A stretch of 64,000 nt of DNA from Platerodrilus igneus (Eukaryota; Arthropoda; Insecta; Coleoptera; Lycidae), in assembly GCA_036346225.1 (NCBI GenBank), contig JARFIW010000999.1:4385001-4449000 (forward strand), written 5' to 3'. The stretch's first letter is position 1. Every line of letters starts with the position of its first letter. The notes beneath the pieces are model-generated. The model had not been told where the DNA came from and made no database searches. It worked only from the letters and a program-made list of their open reading frames with translations. A program made the position numbers and the translations under genes. Positions 11,161 through 24,078 of the stretch are shown here, in pieces.

Positions 11161-11933
11161 GTAAGGTGGATTCGGACTAAATGGCCTCAAACTCGATAAC
11201 AAAATAAGATTATTGAGTATACGCAAGCAAAGGGATCAGAGTATTGTGCAATTCAGAAGATGACAAAGGAAGAGTGATTTTCTAGAATTGATTGAATCCA
11301 ACAGGAGGTTACGGCTGCGGGTAAAACATTAGAGCGTTGTTCAGTGAGAACTTTAGGACTATATGGAGGTGGAATATGTGGACTATAATTTTCGAAGGAC
11401 TGGTATAAGGTTGGTGAAGCCGCCCACCTTAAAGAACATTGGCACAAGTCGGTAGGGAGTAAACCACGTGACTCCACATCGGTAGGCTTCTCGGTGGAGG
11501 GGATATGTTGCCAAAAGGCGTGAGATGTATTTTCCTTAATGTAAGCACCACGATTGGCGACAAAAGTCTTGCAACGCTGCGGCGGGGGACGAATCCACGA
11601 AAGTACTACCATTGAGTCAGACCAACAGTAAATTTTATGAAATGTAGGGTTAGAAGCAAAGATTTTGAGGACAAAGATTAATAATTTGGATGCCAATGCG
11701 GTGGCCAACAATTCGAGCCCGGGCAAAGACATTGTACGAAGAGGAGTGAACTTGAACATGGCGCACACTAAGCGAACCTCAACGGCGGTAGGGGTAACAA
11801 AGCCAACATAAATCACAGTATAGTAGCCACGTTCGGATGCGTCAGCAAAGCAGTGAACTTCGCACGTAGTAAACTGTAGCGGGATTAGTGAGCGGGGTAA
11901 AGCGACATCCGAAAGAAGCGGTAACTCATGCAA
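11161..11933 (-). pseudogene. BEL/Pao RNase H / peptidase A17 region
   Basis: The frame reads CEVHCFADASERGYYTVIY, the first Asp block of Pao RNase H, then LPGLELLATALASKL with the conserved Glu and a WSDSMVVLSWI block with a further Asp, followed by VESRGLLPTDL, a conserved stretch before the integrase. It lies between RT and integrase in the usual Pao order. Upstream and downstream frames are shifted relative to it. Confidence 0.8.
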
Positions 11934-12875
11934 GTATCTCTTCCACTAACAGAGGAAGTCGGAGGGGAGGGCAGTATTCTAATTTTAACGACCATAAACG
12001 TTGAATTAAGTGTTGTACCAGAAAAATAAGGGGGAATAAAAGTCCCATAGGGTTTAAAATACGGGCTAAGTTGAAAAGTGGTTGAAATAGAAAACAAAAA
12101 TTATCTGAGGTGGAGTTTCGTTGGAGACCTAAAACTTTTAGGGGTTGAGTGTCGGGATCCCCAAAGAAGCGAGGTTGCGCGAATTGCTGCGTATCAGAAA
12201 GATCTTTTGATAATTCGGGATGATTACTCGACCATTTATGAAGTTCAAAGCCACCAAGTTTTAAAAGAGCAATTAGTTGATTTTGTAGAGCAAGGGTTGA
12301 TTTAGTAAAATCTACACCAGTAGCGACATCATCGATGTAAGTATGGTGGCGAAGAGCAAAACCGACTAACGGATAAGAATTCTCTTCGTCTACGGTCGAC
12401 TGCAGAAACGTGCGTATGGCAAGAAAAGGAGCACAATTGATTCCATAAGTAACTGTATTTAATTTAAAGTCCTGAATAGGCTCCTCAAGGGAGAAGCTCC
12501 AAACAATTCGTCGATAATCACACTGAGCGAGATTAACAAGAATGTGTCTGTAGATTTGACGAATATCGGCAGCAACAACATAAAGATGTAGACGAAATTG
12601 CAACAAAATTACGGTAATATCTTGTTGCTGCTTTGATTCAACAAACAAGTGATCGTGTAAGGACGATCGAGACAGAGTTATAGCGGTGGCATTGAAAATA
12701 ACTCGTAACTTCGTATGTATGCTTTCTGGTTTCACAAAGCAATGATGCGGGATGTAATATGGAAAGTTGGAATGAGACGATTTTCTAAAGAAACAAATCG
12801 TTGTAAGGCAAGATCACGACTACCTGGAAAAAATGGTTGTTAATCTTTAAATGGCAGTGAGACGACATATGGATC
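11926..12875 (-). pseudogene. BEL/Pao reverse transcriptase
   Basis: The minus-strand frame from 12735 contains KLRVIFNATA, an early RT block, then ADIRQIYRHI with the first catalytic Asp, YGINCAPFLAIRTF, and HTYIDDVATG with the second and third Asp of the YxDD box near 12330. QYLHKWSSNHPEL-like residues follow. The RT core order is intact, but the start is displaced and HCFVKP-like residues upstream are in another frame. No sign of a full polyprotein frame remains. Confidence 0.82.
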
Positions 12876-13997
12876 TTATTCATTTCGGCGAAACGTATCA
12901 ACAAAATGTTTTTCAACTAGAGTTTCTTCAGGCGTAAAAGGTTGAGCGGCGGAGATAGCTTTGACTTCCCAGAATTTAGCGACAATATCTTTCAATGGGC
13001 AAGTAGAATCTGTCATATAAAACAAGCTAGTTACTTCAGAAGTGAGCGAGGAAGGTATCGTTCTCATTAAAACATATCCAAAAATATTATTAATAGCAAC
13101 AGGTTGATCGCTAGCACTCTGGGTGCGATCGTCTAATAACACGTGGGAGAAAATATTCGCGACAAGTAATAAATCAATGGCAGATAAATTTTCACAAAGT
13201 TTGGAAAGTACTACAGCTTGGAAATTAATAATCGGTGAATAACTACCCACTGGTTTTAGCGAGACGGTGACAGCGCCATCGAGAGCTGCAGATTGTATGG
13301 ATCATAAAGCACTAAAGGTAAGGGAATGTGGAGTAGTACGAAAACTTAAACGCTTCACACTGTTTTGAGAAATAAAGTCATGCTACCCGAATCGATTAAA
13401 CCGCGAAATTATTGGAACTAACAAGAGCAATCAACAATTTCCACTTCAACGGTGGAAAGTAAAACGACTGAAGTTTTAGCTAAAAAATTAAATAAAACTA
13501 CATTCGAAGTTGACGGGCCACTACAGCTAAACGAAATCGATGATTGCTCCGAGGCAAGAGGAGCGGAAGGCTTGTAGCGGTCTTGAAATGCGGGAGTAGT
13601 GCGAGGTGATACCTTAGAGGCGGCGGTGTCCGGGCTCAAGCGAGCCTGGTTACTAGCAGCGAAAACGGGTTTAGACGAAACGCGATCGAAGTGCAATAAG
13701 AAATGATGACGTTGATTGCATTGGCGGCAAGAAAAAATAGACTTGCATTTATTTAAAATGGGTATTAATACAAAGTTGTTGTTTTTTTGCAAAATTGTAG
13801 CGATCTTGCGAAGAAAGTTTGACGAAATCATTACAACAATAAAGACTGTGATCTTGTTTACAAAGCGCACATTTATTAACATTAGGTTTTATCTGTACTA
13901 ACATGGAAACGGCGGAGCGAGATCTAGACAGGTTGCTGGAATGAATAACTTTGTTTAAATCGGTTTTATGATTTACCAACAAATTCGATAAAGACAC
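12876..13997 (-). pseudogene. BEL/Pao gag zinc knuckle and protease remnants
   Basis: At 13997-13749 the minus strand reads CALCKQDHSLYCCNDF and later QDRYNFAKKQQLC, and at 13760-13690 CRQCNQRHHFLLH; these are the paired Cys/His knuckles that close Pao gag. The protease region follows with VLLSTVEVEI. At 13250-12876 come DLLLVANIFSHVL and FGYVLMRTIPSS, then KFWEVKAISAAQPFTPEE, the linker into RT. Frames are broken several times. The gag N terminus is missing: the LTR-like repeat at 13994 follows directly. Confidence 0.7.
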
Positions 13998-14056
13998 AGC
14001 ATAGTGTATCGATATTCACGGCACTTAAAATACGCAGGCGCGGTGTTTGAAGTAAC
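13994..14056 (-). mobile_element. Pao 5'-side LTR fragment
   Basis: This is a copy of 9893-9957 in the same orientation, directly against the truncated gag. A full 5' LTR, primer site and gag start are absent, so the 5' part of the Pao element was deleted. 14057-14164 holds nothing I can name. Confidence 0.4.
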
Positions 14057-14164
14057 TCAACGGTACATACAATGACATTTGAATATACCGGCCGGAGGTA
14101 AATAATTATCAAATTCGAAATGTTTAAAATAAGGCAAGCGGTTAATTACATATAATTATAAACG

Positions 14165-14606
14165 GAACACTGCTAGTCTATTTTGGTACCACTGGCAGAA
14201 ATTAATCTTTAAAAGAAAATCTTGAAGAAGGAGCGCCTGTGCCCTTTGAATGTGTTAAGGGTAAAGTAAAGAATCGCGCAGGACACGCCAAACAACTTGA
14301 TGACTAAAATTTAAATGTTCGCGATTTTTCTGGTGCTAGTGCCTGAATGTTCTTTATTTCATTTAAAACAGCTTCTTCGATCTGTGGTGTTCTAACAGCA
14401 CGTGATTTACCTGCATCATTGGTACTTTTACTAAGAGTTCCAGTTTCTACAAGACGCCTATGAATATCCGAAAATATTCATTGATCAGGTATCATTCTAT
14501 TGAAATAACGTTCCATGTACACACGTTTGGCTTCTCGTGCATTTACATTTGCAAGGCCATAGATGAAATGCATCTCAGCCATTTCAGAATTCGTAAAATT
14601 TGACAT
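14165..14606 (-). pseudogene. Mariner-like transposase, N-terminal block
   Basis: Read from the ATG at 14606, the frame starts MSNFTNSEMAEMHFIYGLA and shows the helix-turn-helix DNA-binding region typical of the DD41D group, with VYMERYF and IHRRLVETG. It then runs through a proline/arginine-rich linker to a WRVLRDSLLYP-type segment that precedes the catalytic domain. An in-frame stop follows MIPDQ, and at least one frameshift lies near 14310. The rest of the protein is displaced to 7810-7270 and 5945-5676 by later insertions. Confidence 0.6.
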
Positions 14607-14931
14607 GTTTATGAGACAATAACAAGTATTTAAGACACTTTTACACGATACAGTTTACGACTTCCTTCACTTTAATAAACATATGTAGACACAAGCTACG
14701 AGTTCAAATGCGAAACATACTGTCGAAATCAATAAAAACAAGAGATTTAATCTAGCGGTTTACAGAAAATAGTTTCATATTATTTTCCTAAATAACAACC
14801 ACAGATACGAAAAAACTGCAAAGACCAAAAATTTTGTAAACAAAACAAAATCATGCTGTGTTTTAAAATCTACCTCAAAAAAGTTTAGGTGGAGAAAAGG
14901 AGAAATGTCTTCCAAAAAAACTACCACCCTG

Positions 14932-15250
14932 TAGATTCTCACAACCATTCGACATACCCAATGATGTAAGCCCTACAGCGTAACCTATATTTCAAATTTG
15001 ATTTTAATATCCCAAAAACTGCAAGAGATATAAAGAGAAAGTCAAAAAAATTTCGATACTTCCACATCCTATAGATGGGAAATGAAGCGTTTGGGAACTT
15101 ATGCTTATATAAATTTTTAGACATAAAATTTGCTAAAAAATCACACCCTTTCGTATGTTCATGATATTTAAGAACACCCTGTATATACTGTTAATTTATT
15201 TATTTTATTCTATTTTTACTAATAAAGAACCTAGGACCTACGTTACCTAG
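14932..15250 (+). other. Spacer between mariner and long inverted repeat
   Basis: 14932-15005 is an inverted copy of the sequence left of the mariner (5353-5425). ACACCCTGTATA at about 15173 looks like another mariner-type terminus facing right. No gene is visible. Confidence 0.4.
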
Positions 15251-15902
15251 TTAGACCAGGGTCGAAGATTTTTGAAACGAAAAAAAACAATAGTAGGATG
15301 AAACTCATTGGAAAAGGAAGAAAATATAACAAAAATTAAAAGAAAAATAATTTACGGGCGATCTGAGGTCTAGAAGTGGAGAGGAGTGAGTTTTTAAGGG
15401 TAAAAAACGGTTTATTTCGATTTCCAGCAAAACTACAAATCCTATGAAAAAAGTTAAATAGTAAAGTGGTAGCTAATAAAAATATCTACAACTTTTGTAT
15501 TTACACTTTTTTACATAACCTCAAAATTTATGTGAAAAATTCAAATAACCAAGTTTTTAGTTTTTTAGTTTTATCTTTCACAAAAAAATTTCTTTTTTCA
15601 TGAATTTGGTGAAAAAACATATCTTTTAATATCCCAAACATACTGTAATTTTTTTGATTTAAAATATTTATTTTTTCACCTTATTCTGACTTAATATCGA
15701 AAAACCACCCTAATTTTCAAACGAAAATCCCACGTCAAAATATCTGCTTTTTTAAAAATGTCGGTGGGCTTTTTGTTCGTTGAAATCTGTACTTTCTGAT
15801 GGTGTAAAAAAAATACATTACTATGGTAAATGTTCGCAAAAAATGCAAAGAAACGAAAAAAAACTCAAATCCGAATTTTTTTTTATCATTATGTACAATT
15901 TT
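15251..15902 (+). repeat. Left arm of a ~630-bp inverted repeat pair
   Basis: Starting at TTAGACCAGGGT and running inward, this stretch is about 85% identical to the reverse complement of 25546-24951, and then to 24433-24379 across an insertion. Conserved landmarks are TTTACGGGCGATCTGAGGTC, AACCACCCTAATTTTCAA on the other arm's strand, and TTTTTGTTCGTTGAAATCT. The pair encloses about 8.5 kb containing the Cys-rich unknown gene and a LINE. Confidence 0.8.
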
Positions 15903-16319
15903 CAGCTATTTATTAAAATTTATACTTTAATTACTCGAAAAACGTAAGATTCCACGTTACATTGATAAACAAAAAATTACAAATCCATAAAACATAGATT
16001 GCTAAAAACCTGAGAAAAAAGTTGTTCTAAATATAACTAAAGATAAGATTTAAAGGGGATTTCATCTAAAAAGTGTGATTGCTGCTATTGTTTCCAGTAA
16101 AAAGTTGATTTATTAAATACTAATCACATTTATGTCATACAAAATCTCATCATATATAAATATACACGTTAAACGCAGTACTAAAATTTGATGCTCTATA
16201 CTGATTACGTTATTCATTATAATATTTTCGAATACATTAATCTTGTTACTTATATATACCTTATCTTGAATTCTAATCACGTATCCATTAGTTTTGTCTC
16301 GTTGATGGTATTTCTTGAT

Positions 16320-19300
16320 CGTTAGATTCGACAAACCTTTCCGATTCTAGTAGATCTTCGAAATTTTCAAAAACATCACCGTTTCCGTCTTCAATATTCT
16401 TTCCAGTCTGCATTGGTTCTTCATTCACAATTTCATTTGAATCATTAACTTTCTCGTAGCTTTTTCTTCCACGTTGGAGCATATTTCAGAATTATGACAA
16501 TTTGAGCATAAATTTGTGCATTTTACACCATGTTTTCGGCAGCCACATTATAAACTGTTACATCCAGTTTCACAGCTGCAGCAAATACTTTTGAGCAATA
16601 TTTGCGGAACTAATTCCTTTTCTGTAAATTTGGGCATAATGCTCCGTTGATGTTGCCTCCAGCCCCAATTTGTTGCTGTCAGTTCGTTACCCAGCCAAGT
16701 TTGAAGCTGATAATATGCCCTGTAATAATGTTGTTATGCTGCACCTTCTGTGGGTGAGAGATTTGCCAATATGAAAAATGATTTAATTTTGCCAATTGAT
16801 ATTTTCGAAATCTTAATTGATTCAGTGATATATTACCATTTTGACATTTACAAATAGATTTGATTAATTGTAATCCATTTTTTTCGATATCTTCTTAGTT
16901 TGCATCTTTTTAAAAAAAAAATTGGTCAAATTTGACAAATTTTTATCGTCTAATAATGAATTTACGATACTTTTCTGTTCTTTTCCAACAAATTCAGATG
17001 TTGTATTGCAGCCAGAAAAACAATGCAGAAATGCAACGATGTTTCTGAAGGCTTTATAGTTGAAACTATTAAACGAGAAAAATAGACTTTTTACATTTCC
17101 AGAACCTGGCTTCGGAAAATAAACGTCATGATTATTTGAATTTAATTGATTTAAAAAGATCAAGAGATCAATATCTTAACCCACAACAACGATAGTTTTA
17201 TTAGTATCTCTGGCAATTTCTATCAAGATCTTAATTATATAAGCATCAGCATCTTCTTTTGCTTGCTTACACGAAACTCTTTGTAACTGTAATCTTTTCA
17301 TTAACGTTTTTATTATTTTGTCATTGTTTTTCTCGTTAGATAAAAATGTTTCTTGTAAAAATGGTATTTTTGTATGGTTTTGATAATTGAACTCTGAAAT
17401 ATTGTGTGTGTTTTTTTACGACTACGTTATCCTCTTTTAGTTGAATTAGCTGCTGGTGCTGTTGTCTCAGTAACTGATTTTTAAATTTCGGGGTACCCAT
17501 CAAAAACTATATAGCTGTTTGTTGCGTAATGTTTTTCTACAAAGCGCAAATATTTATCCAGGATCTCTTTCACCGTTTCATTTTTCTGCCAAATTACTTT
17601 GTGCAGTAAAAATCCACCGTCGATGACATGCACAATGCCATCAGAAAGCGTTAGTCCATTCGTACTCACAAATAATTCGTTAAGTTGAGATTTAACTTTT
17701 TTCCTGACGCCATTTTCTATAAAAAGTGACAATGGAGAAGGTGCAAGCTCGTATTGCAAATAAGTTTTCATCTCCTTTTTACTGTCGATCGTTAACGATA
17801 TCCTTTGAAATAGCAATAATGGATCGATGGCTATAATATCTCCGTTTACTTTAACGGAAGATTGAACCGTTTTTAGAGATAAGACTTTGTTTTTTCTTTT
17901 AAATTTGACACTGCCAAAATTCATTCAAACAATAGCTTGTAAAGATTTCTTTCCTTCTTCGTACGCTTCGTAGCAATTTACGGAATTACTGTCAATAATT
18001 CCAGAAAATATTGACATCATGTTATCAGTCTCTGGAAAAGAATCATACCTGTTAAAAAAATTTTGTAATATTTGTAAATCAGCTAAATCTCTTTCTATTT
18101 GATATTTCCTGGAATCAATTTGTTGCTCTGTAGTTGTAAAGGAAACATTATAAAAATCTTCAATTTCATTGTAAACTTTGACAAGTATGATCATTGTTAA
18201 TACAAATTTTGTTAAAACACTTTCAGATAAACCACGCCCTTGTGTAAGTCCACCCTGAGTATCAAAACTTGCTCGATCGTCATATCCGTCCAAACTCCCG
18301 ACCAAAACTTATGTGAACGTCTAATCGTAAGTAAGCTTTCGGTGAATCGCGTAAATTAATAATCATCATTTATTGTGTCTTTAAGATTACGCATATCTTG
18401 GAGATAAAGATGAGCAGATTTTGCGTATAATAGGTACCCACTTGCATGAAAATAGGGAAGCATTCTTTCCACGCATTTTAAATGTAATTCCCAATTACCT
18501 GAACGTTCAGCTCGTATGAAATCTTTAACTAGCGACACCATTGCCAGTATTGCAACCAAAGTTTTGCGGTAGCACCTCTTTTTTGTACTAATTTTAGATG
18601 CTCGATAAATTTGTCTTTAATGATCTTAAAATCTTCGTGATGCAAATGGTCTTCAAAATTGTCTGTTCCTAAATTCAGCAAAAATGTATCCATTGCCCAT
18701 TTTCTGTGTTCGACAACTCCATCGATGAAAAAATTAATTCAGACAAGGCGAGCTGTACTAAAAAATGTTCAATGATAGCTCGTACATATGCGTGTCCGGA
18801 AAGTGTCTCCAAGTGTCCAAGTGTCTCCAAGGAACGACATCAATAAATGAAATTCTCCAAGTCTTATTTGGATTGACGACAAATTGTAGGGATCATTATG
18901 TAAATCAATACTGGCTAAGATTTCACGAGCTTTATGGTATAGCGGTTGGTTAAACGTTACGAACACAATCTTTTGCTCTTGTTTTTGGCATTATTTAGCC
19001 GCTTCTACCAACGATGTAAAAATGGTATCATACTCACTCGGTGGATTTTTAATAAACGACATAGGAATAATTTTTGAAGTATAAGTCAAATTAAGATGTA
19101 ACTTCTCCATGAACCCATTCCATCCATCGGATTTATTGTTTGCAAATTTTGAATAAAACCATGTAAAATCTAGTGAAGAAATTTCATAGTTGTCCGTAAC
19201 ATTCAAAATATCTGAACTGTTTTCAATTCATCGAAATTTTGTTTTCAAAACGTTTCAATTTCACGAATCCAATTTCGCCTATCTCTTCAAAAGATGGAAT

Positions 19301-20665
19301 CTGTTTTAATCTAAAAATTGTTTTCTTTGAGGTAACACTAGACGCCGGAGTAACAACCATTATGCCACCCATTGCATGGAAAGTATTCTTCCCGTCAATC
19401 GTGCATGTATTATGATCCGCATTGTCATAAATAAATTGAACGTATGAATCCGGAGAAAACGTATGATTAGCAGGGTCCTTGATAATCGCAAAGTTTCTTT
19501 ATATGAGGAACACAAATCTAAATTAGATAATGAGTCGATCAATCCTTTAGAGGCATGTTTTTTGTGAATCATCGACAACAAACCAAGTAAAATTGGAGAT
19601 AAAAAAGAACGTGGCCTTACAGATGTAATGATGCAATGAGACATTGTGGCCACTTTTTTATCCATTCTACGAACATTATTTGTACTATTTTCTTTATAAC
19701 TTTTACACGCAATATTCAAAAAAACTTGTAAAGTTTCACGAACACCCTTAAAAAGATTGCCTTCGTTAAAATCTGGAATTTCGTAGTACTTCATATCGTA
19801 TACTTTAGAACGTATGTCTTCTAAAACAATTTCAGCAGCCATTTGAACAATTCTACTTCGTTCGCCTTCTTTACTTAGTAATCTTTTTCATACCAGTCGT
19901 TGCAGAGTTTCTTACTTGCAGTACCATTTTTGTATAAAATTATCATGTCTCTTTTCATTAAGTGACAGTCGATATCCTTCTGAAAATGCTCTTTCAATTT
20001 TTTCTTAATAGTTGTGTAGTCTGGAAGATCTCCTGAAAATCCCTCTTTTATTTCATTGACAGAAAATTGACATTCTGTTTTGTTGTCAACGATATACTTA
20101 ATAAGATAGTTAATGAAATTCTTAGTGTTTTCACATGCTGAGCGGCCCCTTTTTCTTTCAGTTCTTTTGTTATAAAAAGTAGATATACAAGCAGTGTGAT
20201 AATGCGCTTTAACTGCGACTAAATCGGGCACATTTCTCAAACGAGCTGAAATGTTTTTATCATAATCATTTAATGTGTTTTGTTTTTGAATATACTGTAA
20301 TATTCTCTCTTGTATCGTTACTTTGAATAGATGAAATTTTTTTCATTTGAAATATTACCGACAAACTCACCGCAGAGAAAGCAATGAGATTCAAAATTAA
20401 ATCTAAGAGCGTCTTTATTTACTTCTTTTCCTTCGTTTGATTTTCTATGTCTGGAACTCCAAAATGTAGCTATTGCAGTCTCATCATTATATTGACTTTG
20501 ACAAGTTTGATAAATAAAAGCTGATGTTAAAGTCTCCAAATTTTTGTATTTATTGTCGATTCTTTTTTGCTAGACCTCGCTAAACGATTTAAAACTGCTT
20601 TTTTTTATTTCATACACTTGCTTATCATCAGCCTTATTGCAGATTATACAAACAGATTCATCCAT
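16320..20665 (-). pseudogene. Decayed gene of a widespread metazoan Cys-rich family, function unknown
   Basis: Read from the ATG at 20665, the N terminus shows MDESVCIICNKADDK, then a second CxxC (CFLCGEFVGN) and HYHTACISTFY, suggesting a zinc-binding head. Next come WELHLKCVERMLPYFHASG (about 18,490), a LLLFQRI segment (17,820), DGGFLLHKVIW (17,620), a VFDGYPE motif (17,490), HCFSGCNTTSEF (17,010) and a Cys-rich tail at 16,610-16,500 with about ten Cys and a CGCRKHG stretch. I recognise this motif order from repetitive, unnamed proteins in arthropod and cnidarian genomes. The DGG and DGY Asp residues recall metal-binding nucleases, but that is inference. At least eight stops or frameshifts are present. 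The inverted repeats around it suggest a mobile element. Confidence 0.7.
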
Positions 20666-21239
20666 ATTGATAATCTGAAAAGACAAATTCAAATTGTACT
20701 AAAATATCCTTCGATTTTAATTTAGTAGGTTATGTTACGTTAAACATACTATTTATGGAAAAAAATATTACTATTTTTATTTTAGAGTTTATTGATACAG
20801 ATTAAAATACATGCAATATTCACCTTGCTAGTAGTACTTCAAAAAGTAGATTCCAAAGGTTTCTTGTGAAGTAAATTTGTCACAATTCTCTTAAAGTCGC
20901 TCAGCCTGCACGTGTATTTTAATGAACGATGTTGTTCACTGCTTTGTATCTCGAATACTGGCTAACGGTGTTTACAGTTGCTACAAAATAACAGTTAGTA
21001 AGGCCCAAACCATCCTAGCCCCTTTCCCAAGTCTCTATGAATTACCTTTTGATTTGTTCACAGTTCTAATTTTATGCCCTATTTCACCGAGATTCAGTGA
21101 AGGGGGTTAAGCAACTTGTGGCTGTCAAGATCCCCCAACACTTAGACATTTGCCAAAATAATAGTTTTCCATTAAATGCTTTCACGCAATTACCATTATT
21201 CGAGAATATTGCCCATCCAATGCTTGTACTTGCTTATAA
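20666..21239 (+). other. Spacer between Cys-rich gene and LINE, no gene seen
   Basis: AT-rich sequence with one short frame on the plus strand that has no recognisable motif. It may hold the promoter side of the Cys-rich gene, but I see no clear signal. Confidence 0.35.
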
Positions 21240-21281
21240 TAAATATCATGTTTAAGTACAGTTACTTTCATCGTCATTAAT

Positions 21282-22476
21282 TTATCCATCTTGGGACTGG
21301 TTGGAAGCGTACCTCCATTGATTTCTATTCTGAGCTAGCTTACACATTTCCCTGAAACTCCTACAGCCAATATCTTTCACTATCTGTGTGCAGTAGTCTA
21401 ACCTAGGTCTACCTCTTCTTCCCTTTTTTCCTATCTCTGCTTCTAGTATATTCCGCACTATTCCCTCATGCCGTAGTATATGGCCTATCATCCTATCCCT
21501 CCTATTTTTTACCGTTTTCCACATATTTCTTTCTTCCCCTACCATTTTTAGTACCTTTTCGTTCTCAACTTTGTCTGTCCATGATATCTTCACCAATCGT
21601 CTGTAGCACCACATTTCAAAGGCTTCTACCTTTTTCTCCTACTGTCCAGGTTTCACAGCTATACAGTGCTGTGCCCCATACATATGTTTTAAGCAATCTT
21701 TTCCTTGTTTCTATATTTGTTGTCTTTGAACACACTAGTTGCTTTTTCTTGTTAAAAGTAGCACGACCTTGTGCTAATCTTTGTTTTATATCTTTTGTGC
21801 TTTTCCCATCTTGCGTTATTTGGCTTCCTAGGTAGCAGAAATCCTTAACCTCTTGTAAGTTCGTGTTACATATTTGTATTCTTGTTTTTGATTTATGTTC
21901 TCCTCCTTTGCATACTAGTACTTTAGTTTTAGTTTTGACAGTATTCATTGCCTCTTCAATGTACAAGTTAAAAATTAATGGGGATAGAGAACATCCCTGT
22001 CTCACCCCTTTCCTGATGTTTACTTCTCTACGACCTGCTCTAATTCTATTACTCCTGTTTGCTCTTTGTATAAGCTATGTACTATCCGTCTATCCCTATA
22101 ACTCATTCCAATCTTTTTGAGTATTTCAAACATTTTTTTCTATTTTCCATTGTCAAATGCTTTTTCCAGATCTCAGATCTATAAACCCTATATACACGCT
22201 TTCCCCTTTTTCTATTGTTTTTTCCATTATCACCCTCAGAGCTAAGATAGCCTCTCGTGTTCCCTTGTTTCGTCTAAACCCAAATTGGTCTTCTCCTAGT
22301 ATTTCTTCAACCCGTTTTTCCATTCGTCTTTGTACAATTCTAGTTAATATTTTTGATAAGTATGCTGTTAAACTTATTGTTCGAAAATTTTCACATCTAT
22401 CTGCGCCTTTCTTTTTTGTTATAGTTACTGTGATGTTATGTTTGAAATCTTTGGGTATCTCACCTGTTTCATACAT
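21282..22476 (-). pseudogene. LINE reverse transcriptase lacking its catalytic box
   Basis: The frame carries GADRCENFRTISLTAYLSKI, GFRRNKGTREAI and YIGFIDLR with the first catalytic Asp, then MRQGCSLSPLIFNLYIEEAM. It then jumps from EEAMNTVK directly to KTKVLVC, so about 60 residues including the expected F/YADD box are missing. The C-terminal part (YLGSQITQDG, SCETWT, RRLVKISWTDKV, GHILRHEG, GRRGRPRLDY) is preserved to a stop at 21,282. The deletion makes this copy inactive regardless of its frameshifts. Confidence 0.75.
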
Positions 22477-22489
22477 ATAGCTTACAAGT

Positions 22490-24078
22490 TAGAAGAGACG
22501 TTCTGTTACTGCTTGACCAGAGGCTTTTAGAGTCTCCGCTTGCACCTTATCTGTACCCGGTGCCTTACCATTTTTCAGACCCTTTAATGCTAATTCAAAT
22601 TCATCTCTAAGTATAGGATATCCCAAGTCATCATTTTCAATGTCTGATTCCTTTTCTAATGCGGTTAGTTCTTCTTCTGCATATAAATTCCCTATCTATT
22701 CTTGCCATCTACCCACTTTCTCTACATTTTCTATAACGACATTTCCTCCCGCGTCCTTTATATTTTTGCTATACGGTTTTGTATCCCTAAAATTGATTCT
22801 AATTAGTTTGTATGCTTCATCTGTCTTTCCTACTTCCATCTTAGTTTGTACCCCTTTGCACTTTTCGTCAATCCATTGTTCTTTAGCTTTCCTGCATTTT
22901 CGAATAATTTCCCATTTTATGGCTTTGTATCTCTGTTTTCCTGCTTCGTCTGATTTATTTTTGTATTTTCGTATTTCGTCTATTAAAATCAGGATATCTT
23001 TTGTTATCAATGGTTTCTTATTTTCTTTTTGTGTATACCCCAGAATATCTCTGGCCGCCATGTCGAGGCTGGATTTAATGTTATTCCACTCTGTTTCTAC
23101 TTCCTTAGTATCAGATATTTTCCCGATATCTTTGAGCAATTCATTTGACCTTTTTTCGAATCTTTCTTGAATATCTTTCTCTTTTAGTTTCTGTAGGTCG
23201 AAATGCTTTTTTCCGTTTTTTTTTCAAATTTTTAAATTTAAGTGCGGCCTTCATAATTACGATTATGTGGTCAGTGTCCATATCTGCTTCTGGGCAGCTT
23301 CTACGGTCTTTTACTTGATTCCTAAACCGTTGTCTAACAAGAATGTAATCCATTTGATATCTTCCTATATCTCCTGGCATCTTCCACGTGTAGCATGATG
23401 TTGAAATAATGTGTTTGTAATGATTAAATTGTTCTTGTCTCAAAATTCTACCAGCCTATTTCCTCTGTCGTTTCTAGTGCCTAAACCAAATAAACCTACT
23501 ATCGCTCCTTCCCTAGCCTCACCTACCACTGCATTAAAATCCCCCGTAATTATTAAATTTTCATGTCCTTTTACGTGTCTTAATATGTCTTCGATATCTT
23601 TGTAGATCGCTCCTACCTTTTCGTCACTGTAGCTAGAGGTGGGCATGTATACTTGTATTATTACTGTGTTTACCGGTTTAGATTCTAATCTAACCATGAG
23701 CACTCTTTCGTTCTTTTATAAGTAATTTTCTACGCAGTATCCTATCTTTTTCCGCATAACTATCACCACACCCAAATTTCCTTCCTCTGCTCCTGTATGA
23801 ATTACCCTGAAGTCTCCACTCCAAAAATCCCTCGCCTCTGGCCACCACTCTTCGCTAATCCCTACTATGTCTAATGATAACCTATTCATTTCGATTTTTA
23901 GGTTCTCTAGCTTACCTACTTGCTTCATACTTCTAACATTCAGCGCTCCGACTTGCAAAATGTTCCCGACTCTAATTCGTAACTTTCTGATCGCATCCTC
24001 CGAAGTAGTCCCTTCCCGGAGATCCGAATGGGAGACTATTTTAACTCCGGAATCTTTTACTCTAGAGAATGCCATCAT
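22490..24078 (-). pseudogene. LINE endonuclease (APE domain) and linker
   Basis: The minus strand starts near MMAFSRVKDSG and reads GALNVRSMKQVGKLENLKIE, then IVGISEEWW with the Glu typical of apurinic-type endonucleases. LIITGDFNAVVG (GDFN box) follows at 23,550 and the DYILVRQRFRNQVKDRRSCP and DTDHIIV boxes at 23,340-23,250. This is the arrangement of the craniofacial-development-protein-2-like endonucleases of RTE-type elements. Frameshifts near 23,715, 23,440 and 23,140 break it. The linker at 23,139-22,696 has no catalytic motif. Confidence 0.75.

Larger units (their letters stand above)
5426..14931 (-). mobile_element. DD41D mariner-like element, split by later insertions
   Basis: Inverted ends CAGGGTGGTAG (5426) and its complement (ending 14931) are flanked by TA and continue as terminal inverted repeats of roughly 150-200 bp. 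Three minus-strand blocks between them (14606-14165, about 7810-7270, 5945-5676) join into one Tc1/mariner-type transposase. The gaps hold about 1.3 kb of unassigned sequence (5946-7265) and the LTR/Pao complex (about 7815-14160). About 70 bp outside each end are also inverted copies of each other, which is unusual and leaves some doubt about the exact ends. Confidence 0.6.

Noticed and set aside
22157..23170. Long plus-strand frames opposite the LINE
   Set aside because: They lie antisense to recognisable RT and linker motifs and have no motif of their own.
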